NCBI RefSeq assembly: GCF_000241325.1
Contig: NZ_BAEI01000004.1
Span: 62,001-126,000 of the forward strand
Length of the DNA: 64,000 bases
Source: Gordonia polyisoprenivorans NBRC 16320 = JCM 10675
GTDB taxonomy: Bacteria > Actinomycetota > Actinomycetes > Mycobacteriales > Mycobacteriaceae
Reading direction: 5' to 3'
Shown: piece after piece, positions 60,191 to 64,000 of the stretch
How positions within the stretch are numbered: position 1 is the stretch's first letter
Layout: the number at the start of each line of letters is the position of its first letter
Notes under the pieces: model-generated
Database searches by the model: none
Seen by the model: the letters and a program-made list of their open reading frames with translations, nothing else
What the model was told of the DNA's origin: nothing
Translations under genes and position numbers: made by a program

Positions 60191-60706
60191 TTATCCCCCG
60201 GTTTCGCCCGAGATGACGTTTCTCGCAAGGAAGACCAGGTCGTAGGTCCCGACATTACGGCGACGGAACTCTCGAAACCCGAAACGGTTATACAGGCGAA
60301 TGTTCGCGAGACTGTGCTCACCGGTGAACAGTTCGAGTCTGGTGACAGCACTGGGCAACCACGCATCGACCGCGTCGAGCAGACGACTGCCCAAACCCCT
60401 CCCCTGCAGGTCGGGCGCGACCGTGAGACGACCGAGTTCAGCGGTGTCACCGTGCACCGTGAGTCGTACTGCGGCGACCAGACGTGCTCCGGAGGTGATC
60501 CCCAGGGCGATCACCTCCGCGCTCCGCAATTCGTCGACGATCTCGTCGACGGTCTGATCCAGCGGGGGCAGCCGGAGATCGTTGTGCAGCTTCGCCTCGG
60601 TGACATACGCGGCCCGTTGCAGGGTGAGAATCTCACCGGCCCGCTCGACACCGATCCGGTGGACGTCACCGAAGTCGCGCTCGGGCCCTTCGACGTCGGT
60701 CGTCAT
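60191..60706 (-). CDS. GNAT-family N-acetyltransferase
   Basis: 171 aa. AELGRLTVAPDLQGRGLGSRLLDAVDAWLPSAVTRLELFTGEHSLANIRLYNRFGFREFRR gives the acetyl-CoA loop (QGRGLG) and the final YNRFGF motif. Substrate unknown. ATG 60706 follows GAAAGGG. Lies 15 bp after the GH43-like gene start region on the same strand. Confidence 0.9.
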   Translation of the reverse strand: MTTDVEGPERDFGDVHRIGVERAGEILTLQRAAYVTEAKLHNDLRLPPLDQTVDEIVDELRSAEVIALGITSGARLVAAVRLTVHGDTAELGRLTVAPDLQGRGLGSRLLDAVDAWLPSAVTRLELFTGEHSLANIRLYNRFGFREFRRRNVGTYDLVFLARNVISGETGG

Positions 60707-60770
60707 CGGTTGGCCCTTTCTGACGGGAACGCCCGGTGACGGCACCGAACTCGGACGCCAATCCTAGGTC

Positions 60771-61652
60771 TCACGGTTCGATGTTCTCCAGATCCTTGAG
60801 CAGGCCCGGATGCGTCGGCGTCCAACCGAGCGCTTCGCGGGTGTGCGTGCTCGTCGCGGGTTGATCCATGGTGAAGATCGGACCGAACGCACCGAAGCTC
60901 TCGGTGGGTATCTGCTGCACCGGCAGTCGCAGCCGCCTGCCGATGACCGAAATGATGTCGGCGACGGTGTCGCCCTCGTCGGCGACCGCGTGCCACGCTG
61001 TCCCGGCCGGCGCCGATTCCAGCGCGAGGCGGAACAATGTGGCGGCGTCGCGGGCGTGCACGGCCGGCCAGCGCTGCGTGCCGTCGCCGGCGTATCCCGC
61101 TACGCCGCTGCGTCGGGCCTGTTGGGTCAGCAGGCCGGCAAACCCACCCTCGCCCCGGTTGTGAACCGTCCGAGGAAGACGAATCGCACTGGGGCGCACG
61201 CCTTTCGACGCTAGGTCGAGTAGCGCCATCACCGATCGCGCCCGGCCGCCGACGGGACCGTCGGTGGGCAACGGATCGGCCTCGGTGGACGCGCGCCCCG
61301 GAATCCACGGCGTGCCCGACACCGTGACGATCGGACGGTCGGTGCCGATGAGTTCCTCCCCGATCGCCGACAACGCGGCGGTTTCCTGGGCGATCGCCGC
61401 GGCCAGCGCGTCGGCTCCGTGGTCGCCGTGATCGAAGGCGAGGCTGATCACGCCCTCGGACTGCGCAACGCCGGAGCGCAGCACGTCGAGATCGGACAAC
61501 CCGCCGCGCAGGACCCGCGCACCGGCGTCGGCGAGCACCTGCGCGGACCGGTCGGAGCGAGCGAGGGCAAGCACGGTGTGGTCGTTGTCGAGCAACTCTG
61601 AGACGACGGCGGAGCCGATGGTGCCGGTACCGCCGGTGACGAAGACGTGCAT
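60771..61652 (-). CDS. NAD(P)-binding epimerase/reductase (extended SDR)
   Basis: 293 aa. MHVFVTGGTGTIGSAVVSELL is the TGxxGxxG cofactor motif; QRWPAVHARDAATLFRLALES fits extended or atypical SDRs of the NAD-dependent epimerase family. The classical YxxxK is not evident, so it may be a redox sensor-like or reductase variant. ATG 61652 follows CAGGAG. Two TetR-type operators lie between it and the divergent tetR gene. Confidence 0.86.
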   Translation of the reverse strand: MHVFVTGGTGTIGSAVVSELLDNDHTVLALARSDRSAQVLADAGARVLRGGLSDLDVLRSGVAQSEGVISLAFDHGDHGADALAAAIAQETAALSAIGEELIGTDRPIVTVSGTPWIPGRASTEADPLPTDGPVGGRARSVMALLDLASKGVRPSAIRLPRTVHNRGEGGFAGLLTQQARRSGVAGYAGDGTQRWPAVHARDAATLFRLALESAPAGTAWHAVADEGDTVADIISVIGRRLRLPVQQIPTESFGAFGPIFTMDQPATSTHTREALGWTPTHPGLLKDLENIEP

Positions 61653-61668
61653 GGATCTCTCCTGACGA

Positions 61669-61692
61669 GTGATGCGACTGTTGTCTCATCAC
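61669..61692. promoter_or_regulatory. TetR operator 1
   Basis: Arms GTGATGCGAC and GTCTCATCAC around TGTT; nine of ten arm positions pair. 17 bp upstream of the reductase ATG. Confidence 0.78.
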
Positions 61693-61701
61693 TGTAGCGC
61701 G

Positions 61702-61725
61702 ATGACGGGACATATGTCGCATCAC
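61702..61725. promoter_or_regulatory. TetR operator 2
   Basis: Arms ATGACGGGAC and GTCGCATCAC around ATAT; same right arm as operator 1 except one base. 33 bp from operator 1 and abutting the TATGAT -10 of tetR. Confidence 0.75.
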
Positions 61726-61731
61726 TATGAT
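61726..61731 (+). promoter_or_regulatory. -10 element (TATGAT), leaderless
   Basis: TATGAT, six bases, ATG 61738. The operator 2 right arm ends at the base before it. Confidence 0.6.
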
Positions 61732-61737
61732 GGCCGC

Positions 61738-62316
61738 ATGGCTCGATGGGAACCCGGCGCACGCGAGCGCCTCGTCCTCGCCGCGGTGGACCTGTTCAAC
61801 GAACACGGCTACGACGCGACGACGGTCGCGCAGATCGCCGACCGTGCCGGCGTCACCCGCAGCACCTTCTTCCGGCACTTCTCGGACAAGCGCGAAGTGC
61901 TGGTGGCCGGCCAGGAGACGCTCAGCCGCCTGATGGCCGAGGGAATCGCCGAGGCGCCCGCCGATGCGACACCACTCGGCATGGTCAGCGCGGGTCTCGA
62001 GCGTGCCGCCGGCGAGATGGGGCCGATGAACCGAGAACTCGGACCGAGACTCAGCGCGGCGATCGCTGCCAGCACCGAACTCCAGGAGCGCGACGCCCTC
62101 AAGAGCGTCGGGCTCGCCGCCGCGATGACCGACGCCCTCATCACCCGCGGCGTTGCGGATGCGACCGCGCGGGTCGCCGCCGAACTCGGTGTGCTCGCCT
62201 TCAAACAGGGATACGCGAAGTGGACCGAGGGCGAGAAGGACGACGGCGCGCCGCTCGTGCCGTTCGTACTCGAAGCGCTCAGCGAATTACGCTCGGCCGC
62301 AGGGTCACTGGGCTGA
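61738..62316 (+). CDS. TetR-family repressor
   Basis: 192 aa. HTH ARERLVLAAVDLFNEHGYDATTVAQIADRAGVTRSTFFRHFSDKREVL; C-terminal domain with GVLAFKQGYAKWTEGEKDDG, common in TetR proteins that regulate an adjacent SDR. ATG 61738 by the TANNNT-N6-ATG promoter. Probably autoregulates and represses the reductase through the twin operators. Confidence 0.93.
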   Translation: MARWEPGARERLVLAAVDLFNEHGYDATTVAQIADRAGVTRSTFFRHFSDKREVLVAGQETLSRLMAEGIAEAPADATPLGMVSAGLERAAGEMGPMNRELGPRLSAAIAASTELQERDALKSVGLAAAMTDALITRGVADATARVAAELGVLAFKQGYAKWTEGEKDDGAPLVPFVLEALSELRSAAGSLG

Positions 62317-62324
62317 TCCCGCAC

Positions 62325-63158
62325 ATGAACACGCTGGCCGCAGGCCGACGACACTCGGTCGCGTGTCGGGAGGACGGGACGGTAGTGGCGACCGGCGACG
62401 GTCGCGCCGGGGAATGTGACGTCTCGTCGTGGTCGGGTATCTGTGCTGTGGCTGCCGGCAACGTACATGCCGCGCGCAATACCGGCCGATCCCACAGCGT
62501 CGGGTTGCGCAGCGACGGAACGGTTCTCGCCACAGGATGGAACGGTGACGGACAGACCGACATCGGCCGATGGCGTGGGATCGTCGCCGTGGCAGCCGGA
62601 TGGAGAACCACTCTCGGCCTCCGCTCGGATGGCACCGTGGTCGCGACCGGTCGCACAGCGGAGGGTCAGTGTGATGTGGCCGCGTGGAAAGACGCCATCT
62701 CGATCGCGTGCGGAGACTGGCATTCGGTCGCCGTATTGGCTGACGGCACAGCACTATCCACCGGCAGCAATCGGCGCGGGCAGTGTGCGGTCGGCGGCTG
62801 GCAGGACCTGATCGGCATCGGCGCCGGTTACCTGCACACCGTCGGCTTGCGCGTCGACGGCACCGCGCTGGCCACCGGCGACAACACCGCGGGCCAGTGC
62901 GACGTCACCCGATGGCGCACCGTTGTCGCGGTGTCGGCGGGCAGCCACCACACGGTGGCGCTCCTCGCTGACGGAACCGTGCGGGCGGTCGGCGACAATC
63001 ACCACCGACAGTGCGAGGTCGCAGAGTGGCGTGGCGTTACTGCCGTCGCGGCCGGATCTGCGCACACGCTCGGACGTCTCGACGACGGAACCGTCATCGC
63101 GACCGGAGACAATTCGCATGGTCAGTGCGACGTGAGCACCTGGCAGCTGATCCGTTGA
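62325..63158 (+). CDS. RCC1-like seven-bladed propeller protein
   Basis: 277 aa consisting of seven repeats of about 38 residues with the consensus AAG-x2-H(S/T)VGL-x2-DGTV-x-ATG-x-N-x2-GQCDV-x2-W. Six of the seven repeats keep the Cys of GQCDV (Thr in repeat 2), and repeat 2 has an insertion of about nine residues. Seven repeats are what closes an RCC1 propeller. No signal peptide. ATG 62325 is 8 bp after the tetR stop, so they are probably cotranscribed. In bacteria such proteins are of unknown function; protein-protein binding is likely. Confidence 0.85.
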   Translation: MNTLAAGRRHSVACREDGTVVATGDGRAGECDVSSWSGICAVAAGNVHAARNTGRSHSVGLRSDGTVLATGWNGDGQTDIGRWRGIVAVAAGWRTTLGLRSDGTVVATGRTAEGQCDVAAWKDAISIACGDWHSVAVLADGTALSTGSNRRGQCAVGGWQDLIGIGAGYLHTVGLRVDGTALATGDNTAGQCDVTRWRTVVAVSAGSHHTVALLADGTVRAVGDNHHRQCEVAEWRGVTAVAAGSAHTLGRLDDGTVIATGDNSHGQCDVSTWQLIR

Positions 63159-63173
63159 CGTCGAGTATGACCT

Positions 63174-63671
63174 TCACACGCGAGTCGCGTACTTGGTCAG
63201 CAGTTCGTTGGGGAGGTGACAGGAGTCCTCAGGACATCGGGCGAGCCTGTGCTGGTGTTCGTCAGCGCTTCTCACGTAGTTGGCGAGTGGCAGTACTTCA
63301 ACGGCGACACGATCAGCGTCCCCTGTGGCGGCGATGAAGTTTCGGGCTTGCTCCCGGTGCGCCGGATTCTCGGAGTAGACGCCGGTGCGGTACTTCTCGC
63401 CGACGTCGGGCCCTTGCCTGTTCACACTGTAGGGGTCGATGATCTCGAAGAAATATGCCATCAGCTGCTTGACGCCCACGACGGTTGGATCGAAACGGGT
63501 CCGTACGCATTCGGCGTAGCCGTCGTAGTCGCCGTCGAGCGATTCGCTCGTGCCGTTGGCCCGTCCGGCCTCGGTGAACGTCACCCCCGGCAACGTCGCG
63601 ATGAAGGCCTGCACGCCCCAAAGACAGCCGCCCGCGAAATAGATCTCCTGGGTCCGATGAGTGCCATCCAC
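63174..63671 (-). CDS. msrA: Peptide methionine sulfoxide reductase A
   Basis: 165 aa. Catalytic Cys16 in YFAGGCLWGVQ (usual GCFWG), then GYAECVRTRFDPTVVGVKQLMAYFFEIIDPYSVNRQGPDVGEKYRTGVY with the conserved Glu and Tyr residues. Reduces methionine S-sulfoxide in proteins. A second Cys (ARCPEDSCHL) near the C-terminus may resolve. GTG 63671 has TACCAT seven bases upstream. Convergent with the RCC1-like gene, 15 bp apart. Confidence 0.9.
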   Translation of the reverse strand: MDGTHRTQEIYFAGGCLWGVQAFIATLPGVTFTEAGRANGTSESLDGDYDGYAECVRTRFDPTVVGVKQLMAYFFEIIDPYSVNRQGPDVGEKYRTGVYSENPAHREQARNFIAATGDADRVAVEVLPLANYVRSADEHQHRLARCPEDSCHLPNELLTKYATRV

Positions 63672-63678
63672 CGCTCCG

Positions 63679-63684
63679 ATGGTA
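63679..63684 (-). promoter_or_regulatory. -10 element (TACCAT), leaderless
   Basis: TACCAT on the minus strand, seven bases before GTG 63671. Confidence 0.45.
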
Positions 63685-63762
63685 CGGCCGGGTGAGGTCA
63701 ACTCACCCGTCCGCCAATCCATCCGCACGATCGAAGTACCTGCCCGACAACGGGTAGACCCT

Positions 63763-64000
63763 TTACACGTTGAAGCGGAACTCCACCACATCCCCGTCGG
63801 CCATCACGTAGTCCTTGCCTTCCATGCGCACCTTGCCCGCGGCTTTGGCTGCGGCCATCGAGCCGGCGGCGTCGAGGTCGTCGAAGGAGACGATCTCGGC
63901 TTTGATGAAGCCCTTCTGGAAGTCGGTGTGGATCACGCCTGCGGCCTGGGGCGCGGTGTCGCCCTTGTGAATCGTCCACGCGCGCGACTCTTTCGGGCCG
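63763..64000 (-). CDS. ychF: YchF/OLA1-type ATPase, C-terminal part only
   Basis: The last 78 codons of a gene cut by the right edge, ending TAA at 63763. The text [39 protein letters not shown] ... [27 protein letters not shown] is the TGS-like C-terminal domain of YchF (Obg-like ATPase), which binds ribosomes and prefers ATP. It is upstream of msrA in the same direction, 91 bp away. Confidence 0.93.
   Translation of the reverse strand, partial: GPKESRAWTIHKGDTAPQAAGVIHTDFQKGFIKAEIVSFDDLDAAGSMAAAKAAGKVRMEGKDYVMADGDVVEFRFNV

Overview
The window is GC-rich DNA with dense genes, many 1-8 bp gene overlaps and frequent GTG starts. Together with mycothiol biosynthesis (mshB), the mannolipid lipoprotein LpqW, a resuscitation-promoting factor, a WS/DGAT acyltransferase, and the gene order fbiC locus - Rv1171-like - mshB - lpqW - typA - mutT2 - Rv1158c/Rv1157c-like secreted proteins, this points to a mycolic-acid actinomycete (Mycobacteriales), most likely Gordonia or a close relative. 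The species assignment is inference; no 16S rRNA or tRNA gene was seen in the window.

Region 1-17.8 kb is a core block syntenic with M. tuberculosis Rv1157c-Rv1173. On the minus strand lie a Baeyer-Villiger-type monooxygenase (cut by the left edge), a CofH-like protein without radical-SAM cysteines at the fbiC position, a small membrane protein, mshB, lpqW and typA. A 58-aa Cys/Lys-rich protein follows, then a tetR/plsC pair bounded by inverted arrays of a 21-bp repeat, then mutT2 coupled to a thiamine-type ABC importer. On the plus strand two secreted Ala/Pro-rich proteins, a serine-less hydrolase homologue and a lysoplasmalogenase follow each other.

Region 17.8-34.1 kb: sugar MFS transporter, secreted protein with a TTTP repeat, HhH-GPD repair protein, a protein built on 14 exact decapeptide repeats, WS/DGAT acyltransferase, CsbD, a six-gene translationally coupled Asp23/Gls24-AmaP envelope-stress operon diverging from an ECF sigma factor, a DszC-like flavoprotein, an AI-2E-type transporter, an ECHDC3-like protein, an LCP cell-wall ligase and an Rpf.

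Region 34-45 kb: CPA2 antiporter, acyl-CoA thioesterase, a MarR/Bcr-CflA efflux pair sharing one palindrome that holds both start codons, a NarL-type two-component system diverging from an ABC exporter, an HtrA-type protease and an unknown membrane protein.

Region 45-53 kb is catabolic: TetR/DUF2236 oxygenase, two acyl-CoA dehydrogenases, then gcoR-gcoA-gcoB, a guaiacol O-demethylating P450 system with its three-domain reductase and AraC regulator.

Region 53-64 kb: small HNH-like protein, diacylglycerol-kinase-like protein, a DUF222/HNH (13E12-type) protein flanked by inverted palindromes and tandem repeats, RibD/DHFR-like reductase, bile-acid symporter with divergent LysR, secreted GH43-like propeller, GNAT, NAD(P)-binding reductase with divergent TetR and twin operators, seven-repeat RCC1-like protein, MsrA and the C-terminus of YchF.

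Two themes recur: TANNNT-N6/7-start promoters that predict leaderless mRNAs, and short tandem repeats (mostly multiples of 3 bp) near gene ends or inside N-terminal coding regions.
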